In this document: piece by piece, positions 1 through 8,304 of the stretch | Layout: each line of letters begins with the position of its first letter | Numbering within the stretch: position 1 is the first letter of the stretch | Assembly (NCBI RefSeq): GCF_003368535.1 | Contig: NZ_QSLN01000007.1 | Coordinates: forward strand, 1 to 64,000 | Reading direction: 5' to 3' | Length of the DNA: 64,000 nt | From: Ammonifex thiophilus | GTDB taxonomy: Bacteria; Bacillota; Desulfotomaculia; Desulfotomaculales; Ammonificaceae | Translations under genes and position numbers: made by a program | Notes under the pieces: generated by a model | The model's input: only the letters and a program-made list of their open reading frames with translations | The model's database searches: none | Told to the model about the DNA's origin: nothing

Positions 1-2
1 CC

Positions 3-203
3 TCCAGCCCAACCTGGCGCGCGGGTACAGGGTGGGCAGGAAAACGTGGTGAGGTCCGGAAGTTTCAGGAGTGGCAACGCTCGGGCACGACGGTAGCTTG
101 TACCTGTCCGGCCTGCGGTCTTGCCTGCGCGGTGCAGGTGGCCTGCGGGAACGGGCAATTTGTGAAAAAGAGAACTATTTTAGATAACGGGAGGTGGTTT
201 TGG
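3..203 (+). other. Open frame at left edge with a CPACG-like motif
   Basis: The frame of the first gene stays open to the left edge of the window and encodes a stretch with Cys-Pro-Ala-Cys-Gly and two more cysteines about 4 and 10 residues later, which looks like half of a zinc ribbon. No good ribosome site lies before 189. It could be the end of a protein that begins outside the window, part of the next gene, or chance in GC-rich DNA. The other two forward frames stop at 50-52 and 94-96, so no clear upstream gene end is visible. Confidence 0.2.
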
Positions 204-1193
204 GTGGCGGTGGTGGTGTTGAAGGACGGGCGCAGGCGGCTGGAGCTGACGGAGCGGGACATGGAGTTTTTGAGGGTGCTGGCGGGGGTGGGGGTGCTTT
301 CGCTGGAGCACGTAAGGAAGTTTTACGGTGACGCGCAGCAGTACCACCTGAACAGGGTCAAGAAGCTTGTGAAGTGGAGGCTGGTGAGGCGCAGGCAGGG
401 GTGTGTCTGGCCCACTTCCCGTCTTCTGGACCTTCTGGAGTGTGGCGAGCAGGTGGTGCTGGTTCCCAGGAAGAGGCGGGGTGCGTCTTTTGGGATTGCC
501 GACCTCTACCTTGCCCTGCGGTGTGTGCCTGGAGTTGAGGTCAAGCTTCGCAGGGAGCTTGGTGGTGTGGAGAGGAAGCACCTGGTGGCGGCGGTGTACG
601 CGGGCGGCCGGGAGTACGGGGTATTCCTGCTGGAGGGAAAGAGCCAGTTTGCGATCGGGAGGGTTTTTGACGGGCTGAAAGAGACCGGAGCTTCACGTGC
701 GGTGGTACTCTGCTTGAAGAAGGAGGGGATGGAGGAGTTTTCGCGGCTGGCGGAGGTGTTCTGCCGGGGGTTGGGGCTGGGAGAGCTGCTGCTTCTGCCT
801 GCTGACAGGGGGCCGGCGGTGCTTGCCGGGATGCTGTCTCCCGGCTTTGAGGGGCTACTTGAGGGGGTTTTTCCCGGTATTGAGAGGGTGGCTCCCTGGA
901 GCTGGAGGTGGAACGGGCGCGAGGTTGCGGTGCTGGTGGCGAACGACCTTGTGAGCAGGTGGCGTTTGCTGGAGGGGGGCTGTGCGGGGAAGCTGCTTGT
1001 CTGCCTTTCCGGTCAGCGCCGGTTCTTCTCGGTGCTTTTTCCCGGGGCGGAGTTTGCCGTCCTGAGGGACGACTTTTCCGGCTGGGCGGAGCTTCCTCCC
1101 GGCCTGGGGGTCGTTGAGCGGAGCTCAAGCCCTCCCTGCCGGGAGGTGGTGACGGGTGGACAGGGTGCTCTCCGTCCTGAGAGACAGGGTTGA
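204..1193 (+). CDS. Replication-relaxation-like winged-helix protein
   Basis: Likely a DNA-binding partner of conjugation or plasmid replication, of the replication-relaxation family often found just before VirD4/TraG genes; this is an inference from its N-terminal pattern and position. Residues about 10-70 form a predicted winged helix (ELTERDMEFLRVLAGVG, then YHLNRVKKLVKWRLVRR). The rest, rich in beta-strand patterns, gives no family I can name. GTG at 204 is chosen because GGGAGGTGG (189-197) sits 6 bases before it; the frame is open further upstream. Its end overlaps the coupling-protein gene by 38 bases, so the two are translated together. About 329 residues. Confidence 0.55.
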   Translation: MAVVVLKDGRRRLELTERDMEFLRVLAGVGVLSLEHVRKFYGDAQQYHLNRVKKLVKWRLVRRRQGCVWPTSRLLDLLECGEQVVLVPRKRRGASFGIADLYLALRCVPGVEVKLRRELGGVERKHLVAAVYAGGREYGVFLLEGKSQFAIGRVFDGLKETGASRAVVLCLKKEGMEEFSRLAEVFCRGLGLGELLLLPADRGPAVLAGMLSPGFEGLLEGVFPGIERVAPWSWRWNGREVAVLVANDLVSRWRLLEGGCAGKLLVCLSGQRRFFSVLFPGAEFAVLRDDFSGWAELPPGLGVVERSSSPPCREVVTGGQGALRPERQG

Positions 1194-3120
1194 GAAGCAC
1201 CGCTGGCTGATGTATCTTCCCCTGGTCCTGCCGGTGGTTTTCCTCCTGGACGTGTGGCTCTTGACGCCTGTGGCGGCGTGGCTTGTGAAGTGCCGGGAGC
1301 TGTTGTTCAACGTGCCGTCGAGCACGCCCGGGCCCGGCTGGTACCTGGCCCATCCGTTTCAGGTGGCTTTAGCCTTTTTCCTGCGCCTGCTGGGCTTGAA
1401 AGAGTTAAGCTCCCCTGCCGTCTTTCAGGTCTGGGGGATTTTGAACCTCTGCCTGGCGGGGGTAGGGGTGCTGGCCTACCTGAAGGTCGTGCACGGGGAG
1501 GGCCTTTTCGGTGTAAAGGGGCCGAGCCAGGGCCGGGAGACGCCCGGCGGCACGGCGCGGTTCAGTTCCCCCTTCGCTTTGCGGGAGTACTTCGGCTTTT
1601 CCTGGTCCACACCGGGGTACGTTCTGGGCGGCGTCTCCACCCCGGTGGGTATAAGGCCCGTCGTCCTGAAGGAAAAAGCGCCCGGGAACCGGAACGTGGC
1701 GGTGTTCGGTCCGCCCGGGAGGATGAAGTCTGTGGGGCCGATAAGGTGCAACCTCTTCCAGGCGGCGGTATCGGGGACGAGCGTGGTGGTGACGGACCCG
1801 AAGGGGGAGCTGGTGAGAGACTTCCGGCGCTTTTTTGAGAAGCGGGGCTACGTGGTCAAGGTCTTCAACCTGGAGTCGATGCTGAATTCCGACCGGTGGA
1901 ACCCGCTGGGGGAGGTGAAGAGCTCTCTTGACGCCCTGCTCTTCACCAACGTGGTGATAGCCAACACGCAGGTGCCGGGGCGCAAGGGCGGCGACCCCTT
2001 CTGGGACCGCGCGGAGATGAACTTGTTAAAGGCCCTGGTGCTGTACGTGGTGAGCGAGATGCCGCAGGCGCAGAGGAATTTGGGGACGCTTTATCGCATC
2101 CTGGCTTCCGGGGACTCGAAGCGGCTTGACAGGATCTTCCAGGCCCTGCCTGCCGACCACCCGGCGAAGCTACCGTACAACCTTTTCCTGGAGACCTCGG
2201 GGACGGTGCGCTCCGGGGTGATAATCGGCCTGGGCACGCGGCTTGAGGTCTTCCAGGACCGGCTGGTGTGCGCTTTGACCCAGGCGAGCGACATAGACCT
2301 GGAGCTTCCGGGGAAGAGGCCCTGCGCCTACTTCTGCGTCCTGCCGGACACGCACCCCACCTACAACTTCCTGGCCGCGCTTTTTTACAGCTTTCTCTTC
2401 ATCAAGCTCACGCGGTATGCCGACAGGCAGCCCAAGGGCCGCCTGCCCGTCCCCGTGCACTTCCTGCTCGACGAGTTCTGCAACATACCGCCGGTCCCGG
2501 ACTTTGAGAAGAAGATATCGACCATGCGCGGGCGGGGGATCGGGGTCACGGTGGTCTTCCAGAACATACCGCAGCTCATGAACAGCTACGGGCAGAGCTT
2601 GTGGGAGATAATCCTGGGCGACTGCGACTACTGGCTCATCCTGGGCGGTGTTGAAAGGAGCACGGCCGCCTACGTCTCCGACATCCTGGGGCACACGTCG
2701 GTGAAGAAGGTCACCGACCAGAGGCCCAAGGGCATAAAAAAGTGGCTCGACCCGTGGGCCGGGAGGGAGTCGGAGAGCGTGGAGAGGGCGCCGTTGATGG
2801 ACCTGTCCGAGGTGACGAGGCTCAAGCTTGACGAGTGCGTGGTGCGGGTGGCGGACGGGCGGGCGGTGAAGCTCAAGAAGCTCGTCTACACCCAGCACCC
2901 GTTAGTGAAAGAGCTTGAGCCTGTGCACGTGCTGGAGTACCGGCCCGGGTGGGCGGAGGCGTGGCGGGAGGATTCCGAGCAGGCGGGGGCAGGGAAACAG
3001 GAAGAAGAGGAGCGGGAAGCAGGGGAGCAGAAAAAAAGACCTTCCGAATCTCCCGTCCGGCGGGACGGAGAAGGAGAAATTGGAGCGGGGGAGCGGCAGG
3101 AGGAGGGCTTCTGGGCGTAG
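1156..3120 (+). CDS. VirD4/TraG-type conjugal coupling ATPase
   Basis: A type IV coupling protein that would carry the relaxase-DNA complex to a conjugation channel in the membrane. Two or three hydrophobic segments lie in the first 110 residues (about 18-44, 66-80, 92-110). The nucleotide fold follows: a Walker A-like GPPGRMKS near residue 185, TDPKGEL about 25 residues later, and a Walker B HFLLDEF near 435 followed by the typical RGRGIGVTVVFQN. The Walker A departs from GxxxxGK[ST], having Met where Gly is expected, but keeps Lys and Ser. The C-terminal 50 residues are charged and of low complexity. GTG 1156 follows GGGAGGTGGTG (1141-1151). No relaxase is in view, so it must lie to the left if the element is self-transmissible. 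Confidence 0.85.
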   Translation: MDRVLSVLRDRVEKHRWLMYLPLVLPVVFLLDVWLLTPVAAWLVKCRELLFNVPSSTPGPGWYLAHPFQVALAFFLRLLGLKELSSPAVFQVWGILNLCLAGVGVLAYLKVVHGEGLFGVKGPSQGRETPGGTARFSSPFALREYFGFSWSTPGYVLGGVSTPVGIRPVVLKEKAPGNRNVAVFGPPGRMKSVGPIRCNLFQAAVSGTSVVVTDPKGELVRDFRRFFEKRGYVVKVFNLESMLNSDRWNPLGEVKSSLDALLFTNVVIANTQVPGRKGGDPFWDRAEMNLLKALVLYVVSEMPQAQRNLGTLYRILASGDSKRLDRIFQALPADHPAKLPYNLFLETSGTVRSGVIIGLGTRLEVFQDRLVCALTQASDIDLELPGKRPCAYFCVLPDTHPTYNFLAALFYSFLFIKLTRYADRQPKGRLPVPVHFLLDEFCNIPPVPDFEKKISTMRGRGIGVTVVFQNIPQLMNSYGQSLWEIILGDCDYWLILGGVERSTAAYVSDILGHTSVKKVTDQRPKGIKKWLDPWAGRESESVERAPLMDLSEVTRLKLDECVVRVADGRAVKLKKLVYTQHPLVKELEPVHVLEYRPGWAEAWREDSEQAGAGKQEEEEREAGEQKKRPSESPVRRDGEGEIGAGERQEEGFWA

Positions 3121-3157
3121 AAAGGCTCCGGTTGAAAACTGCCGGAGCCTTTTGTTT
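3121..3157 (+). terminator. Rho-independent terminator after the coupling-protein gene
   Basis: An 11-base arm AAAGGCTCCGG (3121-3131) pairs with CCGGAGCCTTT (3142-3152) across a 10-base loop, followed by a T-rich run. It starts directly after the stop codon and closes the first operon. Confidence 0.85.
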
Positions 3158-3257
3158 TCGAGGGACACCTTTAGGGGAGAAGATTACTGGGAAAGAGAAG
3201 AAAACTTCTCTTTCTGGTAAGACAAGACAGAAGTATGGTCAGAGGAATTATCTCTTA

Positions 3258-4112
3258 TTATTCTTTCTTTTTTTTGTAATCCAAGGTTTGTGAGGGCAAA
3301 TCCTTCATCGGTGCAGGATAAATTGCACACAATGTTGTACCATTAACAACTCTGCCGTATCGATCGAGTTCAACTTCTCCACTTGGACCAACCAGGCAAA
3401 AGCCAGAGCTCGAAGGAAACCCTACCCTTATTCGGGATACCATAAGGGAAATAAAGTAATGGGGATTCTGTGATGGTATAGCTTTGAGGCGGAAAATGGT
3501 GCCAGGGATTTCATATTGAAAGAAAGGCCTCACGTAATGAAGTTCTAGCCGGTTATGGTTTATCTCAAATTTTAAATATGGGTATTTTCCCCTTTCAAAA
3601 ACGAATCCTTCAAGAATATAGCCGTTCCAGTCTTCCGGTGTGCAATGTCTTAAGTAATAATCTTGTTCCCAAAAAACGATGGTAGTCTTCTCTTGAAGCT
3701 CTTGCTCCAAAAGAGGTTCAAATTCTGATAACCCCCAAATTGTTATGCCAAATGCTGGTCCTGATTTGATGGGATTTGTTAACGGCTGCGATTGAACACC
3801 TAACCCCCGGGGTTTACCAGATTTTAAATCTCTCCCAGAAGTAATCTTTCCGGGCTTTATCCCGGAGAATTGCACAAATCCATCTAAGTGTAAAGAGAGT
3901 TTAACTTTGTTTGAAGCAGCATATTCCACCACTTCTCCGCGAGGGATCCATTGTTCTCGCTTTGTATAATCTACTCTAGCTTTGAAAAGGTAGCCTTTGT
4001 GAGCAAAATGATAGGGAACGGCAACTCCAAAACCACCGTCTCTATAAGTAAATATCTTGGTTACTTTATAAAGTTTGCCATTCTCCTCAAAGCCTATTGT
4101 CCATTTTGCCAT
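3258..4112 (-). CDS. Unknown protein, AT-rich cargo gene
   Basis: A 284-residue protein I do not recognise. It is rich in aromatic residues and alternating hydrophobic patterns, which suggests mostly beta structure; there is no signal peptide, membrane segment or cysteine cluster. The DNA is clearly more AT-rich than the transfer genes to its left, as expected of recently acquired cargo. The start is supported by AAGGAG ending about 10 bases before the ATG. It reads opposite to the coupling gene and ends close to that gene's terminator. Its position between conjugation and nuclease genes on a mobile element would suit a defence or anti-defence role, but nothing in the sequence shows one. Confidence 0.5.
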   Translation of the reverse strand: MAKWTIGFEENGKLYKVTKIFTYRDGGFGVAVPYHFAHKGYLFKARVDYTKREQWIPRGEVVEYAASNKVKLSLHLDGFVQFSGIKPGKITSGRDLKSGKPRGLGVQSQPLTNPIKSGPAFGITIWGLSEFEPLLEQELQEKTTIVFWEQDYYLRHCTPEDWNGYILEGFVFERGKYPYLKFEINHNRLELHYVRPFFQYEIPGTIFRLKAIPSQNPHYFISLMVSRIRVGFPSSSGFCLVGPSGEVELDRYGRVVNGTTLCAIYPAPMKDLPSQTLDYKKKKE

Positions 4113-4205
4113 TTTCTCTTCCCCACTCCTTATTAATTACCTCGCTGTGCCAAGTTTAGCTTTACTCTATTCTCATACCTCTTTTTGCAATAGCTCCGGC
4201 GCTCA

Positions 4206-4949
4206 TCACAATACGCTAACCTTATCCTTATCGGCGTGCAAGGCTATATGAAATTTGGCTTTTGCCTCCGACTCGGATGGTTTACCTGGATGTGGACCTG
4301 CTTGGTGTAGCCACTCGAAAAACGCCTTGACCAGTGCGGCTTCTTTAGGGGGCAAGAATCCCTGTTTTTCAAGCCACCTACGACGATCTCCGCCGGGATT
4401 TCTGCGGCCCGCTGACGGATTCATCCGGAGGGCCCACTGGTCGAAGACGTCCTGCAAGAATGATCGGACGGCTGCTGCGCAGGCACCGTACTGTCCTTGA
4501 GCCAGGGTGTCAGTGGCCTCATCTAAGTGGGCCAAAGCTGTGGTCAGGCCGGCCCGTACTAACTTTGATTCCAGGGCTACTTTAAGTTCTGGAAGAAGTG
4601 CAGCAGCCGATCCAAGCGGTATGATATCACTGCCTTTCACTTCGTAGCCTTCGCGCCGCAAGGCCCACACTAAGTCGGCAGAAGGGTCGGGCAGGTCGTT
4701 CATTTCCCTATACGCAGCCTGCCGTTGAGCCTCCTTTAGGACTCGTTGGATTAACCTTGCAACTGCATCGGCGAATTCGGGCCGGTGAGCATAAGCCCGC
4801 AAAGTTGCCTCGGCACAAGCAAGCTTGCTAGAACCCGGTCGCGGCTCCAGACCCACACTACGCAGCGCATTTACAAGCTCAGTCCTGCTCAGCAGTTCTG
4901 CCAGGGCTTTACTGAGGCACGCAATCACCTGCTTACTTGTAAGACTCAC
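4206..4949 (-). CDS. Unknown protein, possible HEPN-like C-terminal region
   Basis: 247 residues, mostly helical. The C-terminal half (about 130-240: YGACAAAVRSFLQDVFDQW, then a HQAGPHPGKPSESEAKAKF-type ending) recalls the HEPN-like C-terminal domain of abortive-infection proteins, but I see no clean R-x4-6-H motif and hold this lightly. Several short ORFs in other frames are shadows. GTG 4949 follows AGGAGGG at a normal distance. It runs in the same direction as the gene at 3258-4112, with 93 bases between, and may be co-transcribed with it. Confidence 0.5.
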   Translation of the reverse strand: MSLTSKQVIACLSKALAELLSRTELVNALRSVGLEPRPGSSKLACAEATLRAYAHRPEFADAVARLIQRVLKEAQRQAAYREMNDLPDPSADLVWALRREGYEVKGSDIIPLGSAAALLPELKVALESKLVRAGLTTALAHLDEATDTLAQGQYGACAAAVRSFLQDVFDQWALRMNPSAGRRNPGGDRRRWLEKQGFLPPKEAALVKAFFEWLHQAGPHPGKPSESEAKAKFHIALHADKDKVSVL

Positions 4950-5258
4950 CGTAGGTCCCTCCTGCTGTTCTTACAGAGGTATCCCAGTCTGTTGCACAGA
5001 ACACTCGACCGGCATTGGCTTACGAAAAACACTTACGAGCTCTTTTGTCTTTTGACGCTAGTGCCAGCCCATAATTCTTTGCCTACGATAGGGCTTTCGG
5101 CGATAAAAAGGGTGAAATCGAGGTTACAGGTTCGGCCTGTAGGTGTTTTTTCCTGCTACCTTGGAACCAAATCCATCCCATTTTTTCCTGATCCGGAAGA
5201 GGACAAGGGCAGCTTGAGGTCGAATAGCCCTTTAAAAGTCTTTAAGGGAGTGGTGTCC
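4950..5258. other. Intergenic stretch between divergent genes
   Basis: About 309 bases separate the divergent gene at 4206-4949 from the nuclease gene. It must hold the promoters of both, but I see no convincing paired -35/-10 boxes, no riboswitch pattern and no repeat. The long forward frame that crosses it starts within the neighbouring gene and has no ribosome site, so I do not treat it as coding. Confidence 0.4.
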
Positions 5259-6080
5259 TTGCGGAGCCGGATCGGCCTGTCGAGTCTTGCCCGCCTGCTG
5301 TTGCTGGTTTTCGCTTTCCTTCTGCTCGCGGGCTGCGGCGGGCAGCCCCAGGCCACTCCGGGCAAGGACCAGACGGCCCAGGTAGTTCGAGAGCAGCCCG
5401 CTAACCAGGCGCCCTCTCAGACCGGTTCGCCGGAGCAGCCAACCGGAACCGCGGTCAAAGCAGTCGAAGCCCTGGTCACCTCCGTCTCCGACGGCGACAC
5501 CATCCACGTGAAGTTAAACGGCCGGGACAAGCGGGTGCGGATGATCGGGGTGAACTGCCCGGAGATAAGCCACCCCGACCTGGGCATAAAGGAGCAGCCC
5601 TACGGCCGGGAAGCTAAGGAGTACACCACGAAGCGGCTCCTGGGAAAGAAGGTCTGGCTTGAGTTGGATACCCAGGAGCGCGACAGGTACGGCAGGCTCC
5701 TGGCCTACGTGTGGCTTGAGCCGCCCTCCTCCGGCTCCGAGGATGAAGTCCGGTCGAAGATGTTCAACGCCCGGCTCCTGCTGGACGGGTACGCCCAGGT
5801 CATGACGGTCCAACCCAACGTGAAGTACGCCGACCTGTTTGTCAAGTTCCAGCGGGAGGCCAGGGAGCAGGGGAAAGGGCTGTGGGGCCTGGCTCCGGCC
5901 GCACCTTCGACCAGTAAAGGTGGGGAAGCTGGGTATATCGGCAACGCCCGGTCGAAGGTCTTCCATCGTCCAGACTGCGAGTGGGCGCAGAAGATAGCTC
6001 CCCACAACCGGGTGGAGTTCAGGAGCAGGGAGGAAGCACTGGAGGCGGGGTACAGGCCGTGCGAGGTGTGTAATCCGTAA
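5259..6080 (+). CDS. Thermonuclease-like lipoprotein with Ada-type zinc domain
   Basis: A secreted, membrane-anchored nuclease of the staphylococcal nuclease (SNase) family. TTG 5259 follows AAGGGAG (5244-5250) with 8 bases between. The N-terminus is a lipoprotein signal peptide with lipobox LLAGC near residue 27, then a low-complexity Gln/Pro/Thr linker. The SNase domain runs from about 68 to 210: SDGDTIHVKLNG, RMIGVNCPE, then ERDRYGRLLAYVW and a closing GKGLWG, which supply the usual Asp/Arg/Glu catalytic set. The last 45 residues (KVFHRPDCEW ... GYRPCEVCNP) resemble the Ada metal-binding domain, with a Cys-Glu-Val-Cys pair. Such nucleases are common cargo of conjugative elements and may degrade DNA outside the cell or help transfer. 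Confidence 0.8.
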   Translation: MRSRIGLSSLARLLLLVFAFLLLAGCGGQPQATPGKDQTAQVVREQPANQAPSQTGSPEQPTGTAVKAVEALVTSVSDGDTIHVKLNGRDKRVRMIGVNCPEISHPDLGIKEQPYGREAKEYTTKRLLGKKVWLELDTQERDRYGRLLAYVWLEPPSSGSEDEVRSKMFNARLLLDGYAQVMTVQPNVKYADLFVKFQREAREQGKGLWGLAPAAPSTSKGGEAGYIGNARSKVFHRPDCEWAQKIAPHNRVEFRSREEALEAGYRPCEVCNP

Positions 6081-6275
6081 GGAAGCTGCCGTATTGGTGT
6101 CTCCTGGTCTCGGGCAGGAAGAGGAAGGGAATGTACGAGCACGTAGATAGTGAAATTCCCCTTCTGGATCAGGTGGGCCATTAGACTGCCAGCCAACATG
6201 AAGAAGCAGCCTGCGGAGAACTAGGTGAGGTGTGAGGGGAAAACATGACAAGAAATTTTCTGGGGGTAGATCGCA

Positions 6276-6830
6276 GTGACAACGGAGGTTTTGATAGCGG
6301 CAGGAGTCGGGTTTATTATAGCCCAGACTGTAATGAAGATTTTAGAAAGGAAAAACCATTGTCAGGGCAGCGAAAGCCCCCGTTACTTCAGTGCCCGCTT
6401 CACCCGTAGGGCGCAGAAAGTTCTGCTCTTGGCACAGGAAGAGGCGCGGCGCATGAACTACCCCTTCGTCGGAACGGAGCATATTCTGCTGGGGCTTTTG
6501 CGCGAGGACGAAGGGGTGGCGGCCAAGGCACTTCAGAACCTGGGAATAAGTGCCGACGCCGTGCGGGAGAAGGTGGAGCGAATAGTGGGGCGAGGAGAGG
6601 AGCCAGAAGTTACCTTGACCCCGCGGGCCAAGCGGGTGCTGGAGCTGGTAGTAGAAGAGATGCGGCAGCTGGGGCATAACTACGTGGGCACCGAGCATTT
6701 GCTTCTAGGGCTCATACGTGAGGGCGAGGGAGTAGCGGCCCAGGTTCTCGGTATATCCGGTGCTGATCTGGATAAGGTAAGGACCAAGGTATTGGAAGTG
6801 CTCAACGCTGGCGCGCCTGGTGCAACATGA
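6276..6830 (+). CDS. Membrane-anchored tandem Clp N-domain protein
   Basis: 184 residues. Residues 5-22 are one hydrophobic segment (VLIAAGVGFIIAQTVMKI); then come two Clp N-terminal repeats (about 43-105 and 115-180), each with the FVGTEHILLGLL or YVGTEHLLLGLI signature of ClpC. There is no AAA+ ATPase domain, so it is not a Clp chaperone. By family knowledge this domain binds adaptors and substrates such as McsB or MecA; tethered at the membrane it could recruit or sequester Clp substrates. GTG 6276 follows GGGGG at 9 bases; a TTG at 6291 with GGAGG nearer is an alternative that would trim five residues and still leave the membrane segment. Confidence 0.7.
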   Translation: MTTEVLIAAGVGFIIAQTVMKILERKNHCQGSESPRYFSARFTRRAQKVLLLAQEEARRMNYPFVGTEHILLGLLREDEGVAAKALQNLGISADAVREKVERIVGRGEEPEVTLTPRAKRVLELVVEEMRQLGHNYVGTEHLLLGLIREGEGVAAQVLGISGADLDKVRTKVLEVLNAGAPGAT

Positions 6831-6882
6831 ACAGAGTCCGGTTGCTGACTAAAGTCTTATTGCCTTAGTCGGTGCAGAGAGT

Positions 6883-7140
6883 TTGATTGGAGGACCAAAA
6901 GACTCGCTAGCTCCAAAACCCCAGGTTTACACAAACAGCAACTGGCGACGTGGAATAGCAAGGAACCTGGTGCTGAGGAGAGGGTTGGAGTGGCTCAAAG
7001 GGCTAGGCCTGGGTTTGTTGGAGGGATGTGTGTTTCCGGTGGTCCTCTTCACCCGCTGCCGGTGGCTTAAAGCAGAAGGCTGCTCCATGCCCATCTTTCG
7101 GAGTGGAGTTGGTAGGTTACCTGCGCCGGAGAGAGGATGA
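6883..7140 (+). CDS. Small basic protein of doubtful status
   Basis: An 85-codon frame from TTG 6883. It contains a basic region followed by a hydrophobic stretch (LEWLKGLGLGLLEGCVFPVVLF) and a basic tail. Its stop overlaps the ATG at 7137 by four bases (ATGA), the layout of coupled genes. Against this, the ribosome site is weak and I recognise no family. It may be a decayed gene or chance. Confidence 0.25.
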   Translation: MIGGPKDSLAPKPQVYTNSNWRRGIARNLVLRRGLEWLKGLGLGLLEGCVFPVVLFTRCRWLKAEGCSMPIFRSGVGRLPAPERG

Positions 7141-7486
7141 TGCTTTCCTCCGAGCAGGTGGACACGGTGGCGCAGGCTCTGGCCGAGACCAGGCCGTTGA
7201 GTACGTGCTACGGCGTGGAACGCATAGAGAAGGTGAGGACGGGCAGGGGAAAAAATGCGTGCGCGTGCTCGGTCCGGGAGAGAAAGCGGAGTTGGTGCGG
7301 AAGATGTACACGGCCAGGGGTAGGAAGGTGTCTAAGCTTTTCGTGGATAAGCGCAAAAGCGGCTGGTGGTGCTTTTACCGAAGCCAGACCGTCCGGGGCT
7401 CCAGGCAAGATGTTTTTTTTGTTCTACCTAGTTCTCGGGTTTTCTCGGGTTTATGGCTCTCTAAACTTCTGGGCTATCCTTTCTAA
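7137..7486 (+). pseudogene. Frameshifted small gene, or programmed -1 frameshift product
   Basis: ATG 7137 opens a plausible frame (MLSSEQVDTVAQALAETRP..., about 38 codons) that becomes Cys/Arg-rich nonsense after a run of six A at about 7250-7255. The -1 frame continues as a well-behaved basic segment (VRVLGPGEKAELVRKMYTARG, then KLFVDKRKSGWWCFY). The composite product would be about 100-115 residues with no family I recognise. The site GGGGAAAAAAT is slippery, so a real frameshift, a sequencing error or a decayed gene are all possible. The end past 7440 overlaps the opposite gene and may be artificial. Confidence 0.4.
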
Positions 7487-8212
7487 CTCGGTCTCGTCGA
7501 GAAGCCAGGGCTTGCCATAGCCCTGGCGGGGAATCCTTGCTTCTACTATGGTGAACCCGTGCGGGGGGGAGGACTTCCGGCTAGCATACTTGCTTGGGAC
7601 TCTTATACAAAGCACCTTTTTCCCATACCATGCGTCTATAGAGAGCACGAGATCAGCAAAAAGGTGATATTTTAAGGCCAGCCCGTGGTTTTCCCGTAGC
7701 AACGCCAGTACATAAAGCTCCCGGAGCCAGGAGTAATAGAACTTGCCTAGCCGCCACTGTATTGCTCTTTTTAAGCATATCTTGTCGTATTTTCCTCCTA
7801 GTTTGAGAAACAGTTCATCCATGTAATACTTCTTGTACTTTCCGCCCATTGCTCCCCAAAACTCTTGAAAAGTGGGAAGGCGCTTGTTCTCCTCCAATAG
7901 CCCGTGGAGAAAATACTCTACCGCAAACGGGGTATAGAAATCTTCTACATCTTGAATAGGATCCGTATCACTCTTGAGATCGCCAAGTGCGTGGCGGGTC
8001 TCCTCGCCTATTTTTTTAACGTCGCTAGCAGTTATCCTAAACAAAAACTCATGCGTAAAACGTTTAACTTCGGAGATAAACTTGTGCTGAAGAACCTTTT
8101 CTCTAGGAGACTCCAGCCTTTCATAACGCTTTTCCCACTCTTTTAACTTATATTCTGATTCGGGGTTATTTTTCACGAGTTCCTCTACACAATCATCAAA
8201 ACTCACGCGCAT
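7451..8212 (-). CDS. Unknown protein downstream of the restriction operon
   Basis: 253 residues, unrecognised. The N-terminal half is helical and charged; the C-terminal half holds FADLVLSIDAWYGKKVLCIRV followed by SPPHGFTIVEARIP, which has the strand-loop-strand look of a nuclease-type fold but lacks a clear E-x-K. It lies 92 bases after the NgoMIV-like endonuclease gene on the same strand and could be a further part of that system; this is position-based only. The ribosome site AAGGGGGAA is about 11 bases before the ATG. The DNA is AT-richer than the chromosome to the right. Confidence 0.5.
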   Translation of the reverse strand: MRVSFDDCVEELVKNNPESEYKLKEWEKRYERLESPREKVLQHKFISEVKRFTHEFLFRITASDVKKIGEETRHALGDLKSDTDPIQDVEDFYTPFAVEYFLHGLLEENKRLPTFQEFWGAMGGKYKKYYMDELFLKLGGKYDKICLKRAIQWRLGKFYYSWLRELYVLALLRENHGLALKYHLFADLVLSIDAWYGKKVLCIRVPSKYASRKSSPPHGFTIVEARIPRQGYGKPWLLDETELERIAQKFREP

Positions 8213-8304
8213 AACAGGCAGGTTCCCCCTTTAAAACGACAATTTGTACAAACATCTTGCTTGTCCCAACATTCGGCTAGACTGTGTTTCTCCCTTCTGG
8301 CTAG

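Noticed and set aside
541-1353. Long minus-strand frames opposite the transfer genes (also 2170-2898)
   Set aside because: Low-complexity Pro/Arg/Gln-rich translations without ribosome sites, opposite well-supported genes; typical of GC-rich DNA.
5090-5160. Possible riboswitch before the nuclease gene
   Set aside because: GGTTACAGGTTCGGCCTGTAGG is a simple hairpin; no conserved riboswitch core could be matched.
4785-5258. Upstream extension of the nuclease lipoprotein frame
   Set aside because: It would place about 160 unlikely residues before a clear lipoprotein signal peptide that has its own ribosome site.
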